DNA of 64,000 bases from Pullulanibacillus sp. KACC 23026 (GTDB lineage Bacteria > Bacillota > Bacilli > Bacillales > Sporolactobacillaceae), in assembly GCF_029094525.1 (NCBI RefSeq), contig NZ_CP119107.1, positions 124,001 through 188,000 of the forward strand. The letters are read 5' to 3'. The notes beneath the pieces were generated by a model that worked only from the letters and a program-made list of their open reading frames with translations, did no database searches and was not told where the DNA came from. Shown here one piece after another: positions 45,214 through 53,794 of the stretch (position 1 is its first letter; every line of letters begins with the position of its first letter). Made by a program: the position numbers and the translations under genes.

Positions 45214-45331
45214 TTGCTATATGTCTACGATCGATTTCTTCTTTTAATAGTTTTATGAAATCATAGTCTAAGTTGTGTTCTATGGCGAGAGAGTAGGCTT
45301 CAATCAATCGGTCATCTGTTAAAAATTCCAT
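45194..45331 (-). CDS. sda: Sporulation histidine kinase inhibitor Sda
   Basis: A 45-aa protein from ATG 45331 with AAGGGA upstream. The sequence MEFLTDDRLIEAYSLAIEHN, then LDYDFIKLLKEEIDRR, matches the Sda pattern (L-S-D-E-L-L-I-E-[AS]-Y-x-x-A-x-x-x-x-L-x-x-D-F-I-x-L-[IL]-x-x-E-I-x-R-R). Two helices form a hairpin that binds the dimerisation domain of KinA-type kinases and blocks the sporulation phosphorelay when replication is disturbed. No DnaA box was checked in the promoter. Its presence supports a spore-forming host. Confidence 0.87.
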   Translation of the reverse strand: MEFLTDDRLIEAYSLAIEHNLDYDFIKLLKEEIDRRHIAIEPSQK

Positions 45332-45443
45332 TGTTTGTCCCTTCGTTTGGCATTTTATTTACTTATAGTAAGCGAAGCCATAAAATATTTCAATTAAAAG
45401 CACAAATTAAACTATTTTTTATTGGATGGCGGGAGGGCTACTG

Positions 45444-45731
45444 ATGAAGCGTGCTCTTTTATTTAGTTTGATGACTGTCTTGTTCCTTGCTTCTTGCGGG
45501 ACTTCTTCTGCTGCCGTCAGTTCTTCCATTATTGTGGTTAATAAAGGGTATACCAAAAGCCAGAACTCGTATTGGATCCAGGTGTATGATCCGAAAAATG
45601 CGAGGGATACCTTTAAGATCATTGTTAAGGATAAAATGGCATGGTCTTTGTTGAAAAATAATCAAGAGTACTTTTCAGTCTATATTAAAAAAGGAAATCA
45701 GAATGTCCTCAAACAAATTAGAAATGATTAA
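45444..45731 (+). CDS. Small putative lipoprotein (95 aa)
   Basis: ATG 45444 with GGGAGGG 6 nt upstream; the frame is open further up but without a ribosome site. The signal peptide MKRALLFSLMTVLFLASC has a lipobox LASC, so the mature protein would be a ~78-aa cell-surface lipoprotein, mostly beta-rich and basic (IIVVNKGYTKSQNSYWIQVYD, FKIIVKDKMAW). Function unknown. It ends 108 bp before the diguanylate cyclase start. Confidence 0.72.
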   Translation: MKRALLFSLMTVLFLASCGTSSAAVSSSIIVVNKGYTKSQNSYWIQVYDPKNARDTFKIIVKDKMAWSLLKNNQEYFSVYIKKGNQNVLKQIRND

Positions 45732-45839
45732 TTGAATGCATCTAGAACGCTTTTTATAGAGTTGCAGATTATTATCTTATACAGAATCTATTACATCTCA
45801 TTGTTATGGATCATTAAAAGATGTTTAGGAGCACTCCAA

Positions 45840-46910
45840 ATGAAAAAGAAGTTCGTGTACAAGCATAATGCAATAGAAGAAACGTTATTTATTTATCTTC
45901 TCCTTTTTCTCCTAGTCATTTGCCCCATTCACCTTATCATGAATCTGTTTCTTCACTATCCAATTTCAGCCGATTATAAATGGATCGCTGCCTCTTTGTT
46001 TTGTTTTTTAGCTTTCTGGTTAGTTTTAAAAAAGATGGCCATTGAGAAAATCAAGTTCATCGTCTTTATCGCGATCGTTTATATGATCGTGTCAAAAATT
46101 GGGGTGACGTCGGGTCAGCATGTGCCTTCTTCAGCTTTTTATGTTTTTTTAGGTATTGTTTTGGTCAATTTTCTATATTCTGGGGTGGTGAACTGGACAC
46201 TGTCCGTCTTACAGCTTTTAATGTTTCTCACGTTTTCCATTTGGAGTCCCTCTAATGGTTATATCTTACCGAGCGTTTTATCCAGATCCGAGTATCGGGA
46301 TCCTTTTTTTGAAATTCTAATAGTGATGTTCGCGGCGACTATCTTTCTTTGTTCGTACTCTAATGCGCTTCGAAAAGAAAGACAGAAGCTTGAAGAAAAG
46401 AACCTTGTGCTTGAGCGTCTTTCAAAGGTGGATGACCTAACGGGGCTCTATAATCGCCGTTTTCTTTTTCAGTATATTGAGTCTTGTAATAAGAGTGAGC
46501 AACAGGTTTCGCTGCTCTTATTGGATATTGATAACTTCAAATCGATTAATGACCATTTCGGACATGAGACAGGCGATAAGGTATTAAAGCAGTTTGCGGA
46601 ATGTCTCTCAAATGGTGTGAAAGGAATAGGAACGGCGGGACGCTATGGGGGAGATGAGTTCCTTGTCATTATTGAAAATGCTGAAACACATCAATTAAAG
46701 GATTTGGCGTTGGAACTCCTTAATCAAATCCACTCCTTCCCGTATCCTCATGACATTCGCTTGTCAGTCAGCGGCGGTATCGCTATCCTTGATGGCGACA
46801 AGAGTCTGAATGACGTTCTAGCAAGCGCTGACCGACTGCTATATAATGTTAAACGAACAGGGAAGAATAACATTTTATTAAGCGGTGATGCTAGCCCGGT
46901 AGCTTTATAA
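45840..46910 (+). CDS. Membrane diguanylate cyclase (GGDEF)
   Basis: 356 aa from ATG 45840 with TTAGGAG upstream; the open frame extends to 45732 but without support. Residues ~15-175 hold five to six membrane helices (a MASE/5TM-like sensor), a short coiled coil (LRKERQKLEEKNLVLERLSKV) follows, then the GGDEF domain with DDLTGLYNRRFL, LLDIDNFKSINDHFGHETGD and an intact GGDEF at 270-274. The catalytic residues are present, so c-di-GMP synthesis is likely. The RxxD inhibitory site five residues before GGDEF is missing, so product inhibition of the usual type is not expected. Confidence 0.9.
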   Translation: MKKKFVYKHNAIEETLFIYLLLFLLVICPIHLIMNLFLHYPISADYKWIAASLFCFLAFWLVLKKMAIEKIKFIVFIAIVYMIVSKIGVTSGQHVPSSAFYVFLGIVLVNFLYSGVVNWTLSVLQLLMFLTFSIWSPSNGYILPSVLSRSEYRDPFFEILIVMFAATIFLCSYSNALRKERQKLEEKNLVLERLSKVDDLTGLYNRRFLFQYIESCNKSEQQVSLLLLDIDNFKSINDHFGHETGDKVLKQFAECLSNGVKGIGTAGRYGGDEFLVIIENAETHQLKDLALELLNQIHSFPYPHDIRLSVSGGIAILDGDKSLNDVLASADRLLYNVKRTGKNNILLSGDASPVAL

Positions 46911-47178
46911 ATGGGCTGCTTCTTGAAGCCGTTTGCTGGAGGCTTGGATCAGGCTTAGAGATCGGGGCTAAGCAGTAAAAACGATTAGTGAATCCTGGCT
47001 GTTTCAGACTGTCTTTCTCTAAAGAACACGGAGCACCTGCTTGTAATGGATGATCGAAGTCGAATCGGGTGGAGAGTTCCTATCTTGTGACACGTATTGA
47101 GATCCTCTACAAGCCTTGGAAATAATGGTTATTTTTCAGACAGAATGTTAGAAAGGACTGTTTCTAATAAAAAGGTAT

Positions 47179-48378
47179 TTGAAGGCCCTTTTCATCTTTT
47201 TAATTATGAGTTTAGTCGCATTAAGCTTGTTGGCTTGTGCGGGGCAAAATCAACCAAAATCAAATCTATCCTCTCATTCTAAGAATACGGAAAAAACAAA
47301 GTCCTCTAATCCTAGTCCATCAAAGGGCAGCCAGGCTAAAAAGGATGAACCGCCCAAAACGGTTAAAACCGAGGCCACATTGTCAGCAGTAGGGGACGTC
47401 TTAATTCACACGCCTGTTTATAAGGACGCTCAGACTGGAAAGAATACGTACGACTTTAAACCCATGTTTACAAAGGTGAAGCCTTACCTTGAGGATTCAG
47501 ATATCACGTTTGCTAACTCAGAAAGTATTATTGGCGGTGAACAATTAGGCTTATCCTCTTATCCTGCCTTCAATAGCCCTTTTGAAGTGGGGGACGCTTT
47601 AAAATCGGTGGGTGTTGATGTGGTTTCAATGGCCAATAATCATGCATTAGATAAAGGGGAACAAGGCATTCTAAATGCAACTAGCCACTGGAAGGATTTA
47701 GGAGTCGAGTATGTAGGCGCCAATAGAAATGAGAGTGACGCTCAGAGAATTAGGATTATAGAAAAGAACGGCATTAAGTTTGCTTTTCTGGCTTACACGT
47801 TTGGCACTAATGGCATTCAGGTTCCAAACGGGAAAGACTATTTAGTCAATTATATCGATAAGACTAAAATGCAAAAGGATCTGGAAAAAGCAAAAGCAGT
47901 TGCCGATGTGGTTGTAGTGAGTCTCCATTTTGGGGTGGAGTATCAACCGATGCCAAATGATGATCAAAAAGATATCGCTCAATTTGCGGTCGATCATGGT
48001 GCGGATATCATACTTGGCTCTCATCCCCATGTCCTGCAGCCTGTCCAATGGTTGACCGGCAAGGACGGACATAAAGCCTTTGTTATCTATTCATTAGGGA
48101 ATTTTTTAGCCGGTCAGGAAACTCCTAATACACAAATTGGCGGGATATTGAAGTTAACCGTTGAAAAAACGCAAACCGGAGACCAGTCCTCTATTCAAGT
48201 TACAGATCCTGAATTCCTGCCGACTTATATTACGTACAAAAACTGGAAAAATTTTAAAGTCGTGCCAATGGACCAACTCACATCTAGTGACGCTCCCAAT
48301 CCTAAACAGATCTATAAAGAGACAAAAGATCGAATGACTCATTGGGTTAAGGATTTGAAGTTTATCAAAACAAAATAA
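47179..48378 (+). CDS. CapA-family lipoprotein
   Basis: A 399-aa protein starting at TTG, with AAAAAGG close upstream. The signal peptide ends in lipobox LLAC (Cys20), followed by a long Ser/Lys/Pro linker. Then the CapA/PgsA metallophosphatase-like domain: SAVGDVLIHTPVY, FANSESIIGG, MANNHALDKGEQG, VVVSLHFGVEYQPMP and DIILGSHPHVLQP hold the metal-binding His, Asp and Asn residues. CapA proteins take part in poly-gamma-glutamate capsule synthesis or release, but no capB or capC is present here. Role uncertain. Confidence 0.88.
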   Translation: MKALFIFLIMSLVALSLLACAGQNQPKSNLSSHSKNTEKTKSSNPSPSKGSQAKKDEPPKTVKTEATLSAVGDVLIHTPVYKDAQTGKNTYDFKPMFTKVKPYLEDSDITFANSESIIGGEQLGLSSYPAFNSPFEVGDALKSVGVDVVSMANNHALDKGEQGILNATSHWKDLGVEYVGANRNESDAQRIRIIEKNGIKFAFLAYTFGTNGIQVPNGKDYLVNYIDKTKMQKDLEKAKAVADVVVVSLHFGVEYQPMPNDDQKDIAQFAVDHGADIILGSHPHVLQPVQWLTGKDGHKAFVIYSLGNFLAGQETPNTQIGGILKLTVEKTQTGDQSSIQVTDPEFLPTYITYKNWKNFKVVPMDQLTSSDAPNPKQIYKETKDRMTHWVKDLKFIKTK

Positions 48379-48528
48379 GCATCAAATAGCGTCATTACGA
48401 AGCCTGGAAAGAAAGGTGGGAGAATGCGCTATTTTTTTACAAGTGAATTGAGGGAAAAGCCTTTATTGCGCAGGTTGGGGGGGCAATCACCTCCCATGGT
48501 GCGCCTTGACGGATCCACCACCACACCA

Positions 48529-49592
48529 GAAAGCGGAAATAAGAGACCGACGTTACGCCTAAGTTCAAAAACAGGGCCAGAAAGCGGAAATAAGAGAATG
48601 ACGTAACGCCTATTCCGGTTGAGCGTAACGAGGATCCGCTATCCTCCGCTAAACTGGGCTGAAATGCGGAAATAAGGGAATGACGTAACGCCTATTTTGA
48701 TTGAGTGTAACGAGGATCCGCTATCCTCTGCTAAACTGGGCTGAAATGCGGAAATAAGAGAATGCCGTTACGCCTATTTCGATTGAGTGTAACGAGGCTA
48801 CACTATTCTCTGCTAAACTGGGCTGAAATGCGGAAATAAGAGAATGCCGTTACGCCTATTTCGATTGAGCGTAACGAGGATCCGCTATCCTCCGCTAATC
48901 GGGGCCTAATCGCGCCAATAAAGGATTGCCGTTACGCCTATTTTGATTGAGCGTAACGAGGATCCGCTATCCTCCGCTAATCGGGTCAGATTGCGGAAAT
49001 AAGGGAACGACGTTACGCCTAAATTAGATGAGCGTAACGAGGCTACGCTATCCTCCGCTAAACTGGGCTGAAATGCGGAAATAAGAGAATGCCGTTACGC
49101 CTATTTCGATTGAGTGTAACGAGGCTACACTATTCTCTGCTAAACTGGGCTGAAATGCGGAAATAAGGGAACGACGTTACGCCTATTTCGATTGAGCGTA
49201 ACGAGGATCCGCTATCCCCCGCTAAACTGGGCTGAAATGCGGAAATAAGGGAACGACGTCACACCTATTTTTATTAGGTGTAACGAGAATACGCTATCGT
49301 CTGCTAAACTGGGCTGAAATGCGGAAATAAGGGAACGACGTTACGCCTATTTCGATTGAGCGTAACGAGGATCCGCTATCCCCCGCTAAACTGGGCTGAA
49401 ATGCGGAAATAAGGGAATGCCGTTACGCCTATTTCGATTGAGCGTAACGAGGATCCGCTATCGTCCGCGAATCGGGGCCTAATCGCGCCAATAAAGGAAT
49501 GCCGTTACGCCTATTTCAGTTGAGAGTAACGAGGCTACGCTATTGCCCCGGAAATGGACTTGTTAGGCAAGATAGGCGTAACGAGAGTACGC
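48529..49592 (+). repeat. Array 1: twelve 82-bp tandem repeats plus degenerate ends
   Basis: The hairpin core CGTTACGCC (or CGTAACGCC or CGTCACACC) starts at 48602, 48684, 48766, 48848, 48930, 49011, 49093, 49175, 49257, 49339, 49421 and 49503: a period of 82 bp with one 81. A short ~50-bp degenerate unit precedes it (core at 48551) and an inverted half-unit ends it. Each unit has hairpin 1 (CGTTACGC-N13-GCGTAACG), then mostly hairpin 2 (GAGGAT-N5-ATCCTC), then a tail of type A (CTGGGCTGAAATGCGGAAATAAG) or type B (CGGGGCCTAATCGCGCCAATAA). Not CRISPR: there are no unique spacers. Open frames inside are artefacts. Confidence 0.95.
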
Positions 49593-49609
49593 TAAATTCA
49601 GAATGTCTC

Positions 49610-50332
49610 TTAAGAAGTTATGTCCATGGAGGTTACACTTTTTGTGTGAGGTCTATTATAAGGCAAGTCATTCTGCTTTTCTAGGTTTAATCGGTATGTT
49701 CTGATTCTGAGATTGCCACTTGCGATTTTTAATAGTCGGTATTCTGGTGTGGTTAGTTTGTTCAGTAAGCGTCTGGCATAATGGGGGGTTATACCTAGAT
49801 GGTCGGCTACTTCTTTTGGGGTAATGGGACGGAGAAGGCGGCGAGCAAATCGGACAATCTCTGCTTCAAGCCATGATAGTTCAATAGGGATATCGGTTGA
49901 GAGGAATTTACCGATGAAGGAAAGGACAAGCTGCTCGCAAAACTTAGGTTCATCAATAATTGACGGGTAGGCTATGGGGATAAAGATCCAACCATCAAGG
50001 GCTAATAATGAATGACGCATACATAGGTCCTTGAATCTTCTTTTATCAAGATCCTTAGCATGTGGACCATACCCTTGTATCTCAATGCCGCCTCTTACAT
50101 TGCCTGGCATATAAGCGAAATCTAAATAACGGTAACCATTATGGAAATCTTTAACCTCCCATTCGGCATAAAGATGATCAAAATTACCCACAACAGGATA
50201 CCAGATATGTTTTAGGAATGTCATAGAACCGTGCCCCAGCCCGCTTTTTAATCGTTCACGCCTCCTAAGGTTTTTTTCCTCTTGGATAGATGCCTCCAAC
50301 CAATTTTGAAATGCTTCATCAAAACGTGACAT
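49610..50332 (-). CDS. Vsr/DUF559-like nuclease-fold protein with C-terminal winged helix
   Basis: A 240-aa protein. Residues ~65-135 look like the DUF559/Vsr PD-(D/E)XK fold: YRYLDFAYMPG (Asp), GGIEIQGYGPHAKD (Glu-x-Gln and His), KRRFKDLCMRHSLLALDGW and IFIPIAY. Residues ~165-215 form an HTH (ITPKEVADHLGITPHYARRLLNKL). The usual second acidic residue of E-x-D/K is Gln here, so catalysis is uncertain. The N-terminal part (AFQNWLEASIQEEKNLRRRERL) is helical. The gene ends less than 20 bp from repeat array 1. It may bind or process the repeat, or be an unrelated regulator; no family function is known to me. Confidence 0.75.
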   Translation of the reverse strand: MSRFDEAFQNWLEASIQEEKNLRRRERLKSGLGHGSMTFLKHIWYPVVGNFDHLYAEWEVKDFHNGYRYLDFAYMPGNVRGGIEIQGYGPHAKDLDKRRFKDLCMRHSLLALDGWIFIPIAYPSIIDEPKFCEQLVLSFIGKFLSTDIPIELSWLEAEIVRFARRLLRPITPKEVADHLGITPHYARRLLNKLTTPEYRLLKIASGNLRIRTYRLNLEKQNDLPYNRPHTKSVTSMDITS

Positions 50333-50830
50333 TTGATCACAAGCCTTTCTTTTTTAATTATAATGGTAAAAATTAGAAACCAAAAGAACCGATGGGTTTA
50401 ATAAATGAGGTCTTCTTTGTTTGGGGGGGAATCAGGATTCAGCATGGAACGAAGGAAAATTGTTTAGAAAAGGTGGACAGGTAAATAAGTTGTGGGGATT
50501 GGGGGGAGCAAGTTAGCGGAATACTGCCGAGGCTTGAGAAAACGCTAAAAAATGAGTTGGGAGAAAGGCGGTTAAATAACTTATTCGTGATTCAAAAAGA
50601 TTTCCCTTCTTTTAATCTAAAAATATTCCTCTACGTGTTGATTGCGAGTTATTCTTGGCTCCGTGATAGGTTCTTGGGGAAATTTTCATACGGATGGAGG
50701 CCCAATTACCGATCTATTGAGCTAGTATTTTACACAAATAGAGTGGTTCATGCCGAAGACGTCATGAGTAAAGATCTAATTTTAGCCGTACAAAAAAAAG
50801 ACAGTGAACGGTAAGTTCGCTGTCTTTTTC
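50333..50830. other. Intergenic region with no supported gene
   Basis: About 500 bp. An 85-codon frame from TTG 50557 has no ribosome site and its end runs into a terminator, so it is not called as a gene. The rest is AT-rich and featureless. Confidence 0.45.
50795..50829. terminator. Bidirectional terminator
   Basis: AAAAAGACAG-T-GAAC pairs with GTTC-G-CTGTCTTTTT. It serves the rhodanese-like gene on the minus strand, whose stop lies 3 bp away. Confidence 0.8.
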
Positions 50831-50831
50831 A

Positions 50832-51209
50832 TCAAAGGGATTTGCAAGCGTTCAAAACGCATTTTTCATGTGGCTCGGGATTGAGTAATCCAACGATTCG
50901 GTGTCCTTTGCGTTTTAGGAATTGGATGTCAGCCGCCACAAGACGAGGTTCTGAGGCAACGATGACTATCGCCTTATTTGGAATCTCGGAATAATATCTT
51001 TTAAGATAAGCTGATGGAATGTTGAGTGCATTGTTAATAGGAGATTTATAGGATTGGTTGAAATCTCGCAAATCAAGAATAGCCATCTGGTCAAGATGGT
51101 CAGTTACGCCATTTTTTATCTCGAGGTAAGGAAGCTTTCGCAGATGCAGGGAGTTGAGGTATAGCTTAAGTGCAACACCTACAACCAGAATACCAATTAT
51201 TATAAACAT
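50832..51209 (-). CDS. Membrane-anchored rhodanese-like protein lacking the catalytic Cys
   Basis: A 125-aa protein with an N-terminal membrane helix (residues ~2-18) and a rhodanese-like domain: [72 protein letters not shown]. The active-site loop, where catalytic rhodaneses have Cys after the AIVIV strand, reads ASEPRLVA, so sulfur transfer at the usual site is unlikely. The Cys residues near the C-terminus are outside the loop. It may bind a partner or sulfur compound. Start ATG 51209 with GGAGGCA upstream. Confidence 0.75.
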
Positions 51210-51427
51210 AATGCCTCCTTCAATCCTGTTTGCGAATAATCTATATAAAGGCTAAAATTTCGCGAAAGTTTTAGGTTAGAATTAACAGGTTATCGGGGTC
51301 ATTATAACAGCATCTCCTGAAGAAAGGAAATATTAAGTGTTGGCTCTTGAAAGTGTAAGGATTCAGGGGGGTATGGCTTTTTTTTCCAGAAGAGAGGCCC
51401 GAGTTGCTTAGCACAAGACTTGAATCC

Positions 51428-51703
51428 TTATTTCATTCTGGAGCCGATTAAGATCAATAAAATACCAGCAAATATAATAAAAATCCTCATAAAAGAAATT
51501 TTTTCCGCTAGGCCTAATACCCCAATGGCAGTCGTGAGGATAAGGATACATGGGCCGACTAAGGCCAAAGAGCTATTAAGAACTAAGGCCTTACTGATAT
51601 CATTGAGCCGAAATATGAAAATGGCAACCGTGATTTCAATTGTTCCGGATAATACACGAAGCAGTGACATGCCGACAATTGCTTTATCAAATTCATGAAA
51701 CAC
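51428..51703 (-). CDS. YqhV-like membrane protein (DUF2619)
   Basis: A 91-aa protein with three hydrophobic segments, GTG start with GAGGAAG 8 nt upstream. The text LLRVLSGTIEITVAIFIFRLNDISKALVLNSSLALVGPCILI fits YqhV of B. subtilis, a small protein of unknown function next to the spoIIIA locus there. Here it is alone. A plus-strand open frame covering nearly the same bases is its shadow. Confidence 0.75.
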   Translation of the reverse strand: MFHEFDKAIVGMSLLRVLSGTIEITVAIFIFRLNDISKALVLNSSLALVGPCILILTTAIGVLGLAEKISFMRIFIIFAGILLILIGSRMK

Positions 51704-51896
51704 CTTTCATACTTCCTCTCTTTTTATATCTGTTTTATTTATATGCTAAGGGTTGTCTCATTTAGGACTAGTTCCGTTAAAAGGGCTGGAGGAAGTGATA
51801 AAATGCATCTTATATTATCGGTAACGGTAATTTGGGAAACCTAATGAAACAAGGTATACTTTATTAATTGAAGAACAGTAGAAAAGAGGGATTGGG

Positions 51897-52658
51897 ATGA
51901 AGTTATCTGGTCATACGGTTCTTATAACAGGTGGTGCGACAGGAATTGGGCGCGCTTTTGCGGAACGTTTTTTGAAAGCAGGCAGTAAAGTTATTGTTTG
52001 CGGAAGACGGGAGACAAGGCTTCAAGAGTTCAAAGAGCAGTTTCCAGAAGCGGCTACTTATTCTTGCGATTTGACCGAGGCTTCTGAAAGAGGGGCTCTT
52101 TTTGAATGGGTAATGAAGAACCATCCTGATTTGGACGTTTTGGTGAATAATGCTGGCATTCAGCAGCGGTTCAATATCTTAAAGGCCGATGCGATGAACG
52201 AATGGGACTATTTTAATATGGAAATTCGCTCAAATATTGAAGCGCCTTTTCATTTAGCTATGCTCTTTGCTCCGCATTTAGCTGAAAAGAAAGAGGCAGC
52301 GATCATTAATGTAACCTCAGGACTTGCTTTTACGCCAATGGCCATAGCTCCGATTTATTCGGCGACAAAGGCAGCCCTTCATTCTTTTACGATGAGTTTG
52401 CGGCTCCAATTGTCGCAAACGGCTGTTGAGGTGATTGAAGTTGCTCCGCCAGCTGTCAATACAGACTTAGGCGGCGTTGGTCTGCACACCTTTGGGGCAA
52501 ATGTCGATGAGTTTGCGGATTCAATTTTTGCGGGGTTGGAAGAAGGGAAATTAGAGTTTGGCTTCGGGACATCAGCAAGAGCGTTGCGACTTTCAAGAGA
52601 TGAGATTGATGAAACGTGTAAAGCCATGTATGAACGAATGAAATCCTCTATTGAATAA
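51897..52658 (+). CDS. Short-chain dehydrogenase (DltE-like)
   Basis: A 253-aa classical SDR. Cofactor loop TGGATGIGRAFAERF at residues ~11-25, VNNAGIQ at ~85-91, the Ser of NVTSGLAF, and YSATKAALHSF with catalytic Tyr and Lys. IEVAPPAVNTDL follows the active site. It resembles DltE-type oxidoreductases, but no dlt genes are nearby. NAD(P)H-dependent; substrate unknown. ATG with GAGGG upstream, terminator downstream. Confidence 0.88.
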   Translation: MKLSGHTVLITGGATGIGRAFAERFLKAGSKVIVCGRRETRLQEFKEQFPEAATYSCDLTEASERGALFEWVMKNHPDLDVLVNNAGIQQRFNILKADAMNEWDYFNMEIRSNIEAPFHLAMLFAPHLAEKKEAAIINVTSGLAFTPMAIAPIYSATKAALHSFTMSLRLQLSQTAVEVIEVAPPAVNTDLGGVGLHTFGANVDEFADSIFAGLEEGKLEFGFGTSARALRLSRDEIDETCKAMYERMKSSIE

Positions 52659-52661
52659 TCA

Positions 52662-52707
52662 AAAAAGCCGATTCATGTCATAAGATGGACAGGAATTGGC
52701 TTTTAAT
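52662..52707 (+). terminator. Terminator of the SDR gene
   Basis: AAAAGCCGATTC pairs with GAATTGGCTTTT with one G-T pair; followed by AATTTTTC. Confidence 0.65.
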
Positions 52708-52800
52708 TTTTCGGTCTTCTTTCTCGCTTAATTTTCAATTGTTCTATAGAATAATAGATAAAAATCAGGAAAATGGCTCTATTTGAGAGGGTGTTGGGGA

Positions 52801-53742
52801 ATGGGCAATATTATGGAATGTGTACTGCCAGAAGGCTATTTGAATGAGAATAGTCTCTTTCGATGTGAAACGCTCTACGTTGGAACAAATGGACGGAAAG
52901 TAGAACGCTTTTTTCTGACGCCCACAGAAAGCTATATTTTTAAGCCGCTCACGAATCCAAGTCAATTCGGCAAAGAGAGATGGATTTATGAACAGGTTTT
53001 GCCCGATTTGAAGGTTCCTGCCCCCAAAATCGTAGCCGCCTCTCAGTCGGATAAACCCGAACATAGCTGGATTATTTTTGAGGATATGGGGGCATTGACC
53101 CATCAGTTTGAAGAAAAGAGTGTTCTTCAAATGGCGAAAACCATTGCTCATTGGCATGCCTTTCCAATTGATCATCTGAAGGTTTCTGGTCTTCTGGGAC
53201 CTAAGCCGCCAATTGCTGAAATGATCGAGACGCTATTGGCTGAAAAGAGGAATCGTCTAAACTCGTCATCATTTAAACCCTATCAATCGGTGATAGCTAA
53301 AGTATTTAAGCATCTTAATGACTCGTTAAGTCAGGAACTAGTGTTTTCGCATGGTGATCTGCATCTCGGCAATTACGCTGCAAGTGGGAATCGGGTGGTG
53401 GTCCTGGACTGGGAGCATGCTCATCTTAACATGCGGTATTGGGATTTGTATCATCTCTTGGATCTTTCCCATCCTTTATTTCCTAAGACAGTCACCTCGG
53501 ATTTGCGTGAAAAGGCGCTTGACGGCTATTTAGCAGCTGTCGACCAAACAGGGAGAAGGCTTGAGCGGGGGGCTTTTAAAAAGGATTATTACACATTTTC
53601 AGCGATCTTCTCGCTATGGATGCTTCTTTTAATCGAAAAGGACTTGAAAAATCCCCCAGAAAAATGGCCAAAGGAGTGCCTGCTTGCACAATGGGATGAA
53701 ACGTTGACCGCGCTGATTCAATGTGCCGAACGGTTGGAATAG
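52801..53742 (+). CDS. Aminoglycoside phosphotransferase-like kinase (APH family)
   Basis: About 313 aa from ATG 52801 (GAGAGGGTG upstream); the frame is open to TTG 52783. The kinase fold shows FSHGDLHLGNYAA with the catalytic His-Gly-Asp and VVLDWEHAHLNMRYWDL with the metal-binding Asp. This family covers antibiotic, choline, fructosamine and homoserine kinases; the sequence alone does not tell which. No resistance context is present, so a metabolic or spore-related kinase is as likely. Confidence 0.85.
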   Translation: MGNIMECVLPEGYLNENSLFRCETLYVGTNGRKVERFFLTPTESYIFKPLTNPSQFGKERWIYEQVLPDLKVPAPKIVAASQSDKPEHSWIIFEDMGALTHQFEEKSVLQMAKTIAHWHAFPIDHLKVSGLLGPKPPIAEMIETLLAEKRNRLNSSSFKPYQSVIAKVFKHLNDSLSQELVFSHGDLHLGNYAASGNRVVVLDWEHAHLNMRYWDLYHLLDLSHPLFPKTVTSDLREKALDGYLAAVDQTGRRLERGAFKKDYYTFSAIFSLWMLLLIEKDLKNPPEKWPKECLLAQWDETLTALIQCAERLE

Positions 53743-53794
53743 CCATTTGAATTTTTTTGGGCGTTCGGTGGCCTAACGCAGAAGAAGGATTGGG

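Noticed and set aside
48424-48606. 60-codon open frame at the start of repeat array 1
   Set aside because: Much of it lies in repeat units; the internal PESGNKR duplication is simply the translated repeat.
48529-49592. CRISPR array
   Set aside because: The whole 82-bp unit is repeated, with no unique spacers and no cas genes in the window.
50557-50814. 85-codon open frame
   Set aside because: TTG start without ribosome site; its 3' end is part of a bidirectional terminator. No recognisable protein features.
51420-51698. 92-codon plus-strand frame
   Set aside because: Shadow of the YqhV-like gene on the minus strand, which has a proper ribosome site and membrane helices typical of its family.
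52801-53742. Calling the APH-like kinase an antibiotic resistance gene
   Set aside because: The family is broad and nothing in the sequence or neighbourhood points to a drug substrate.
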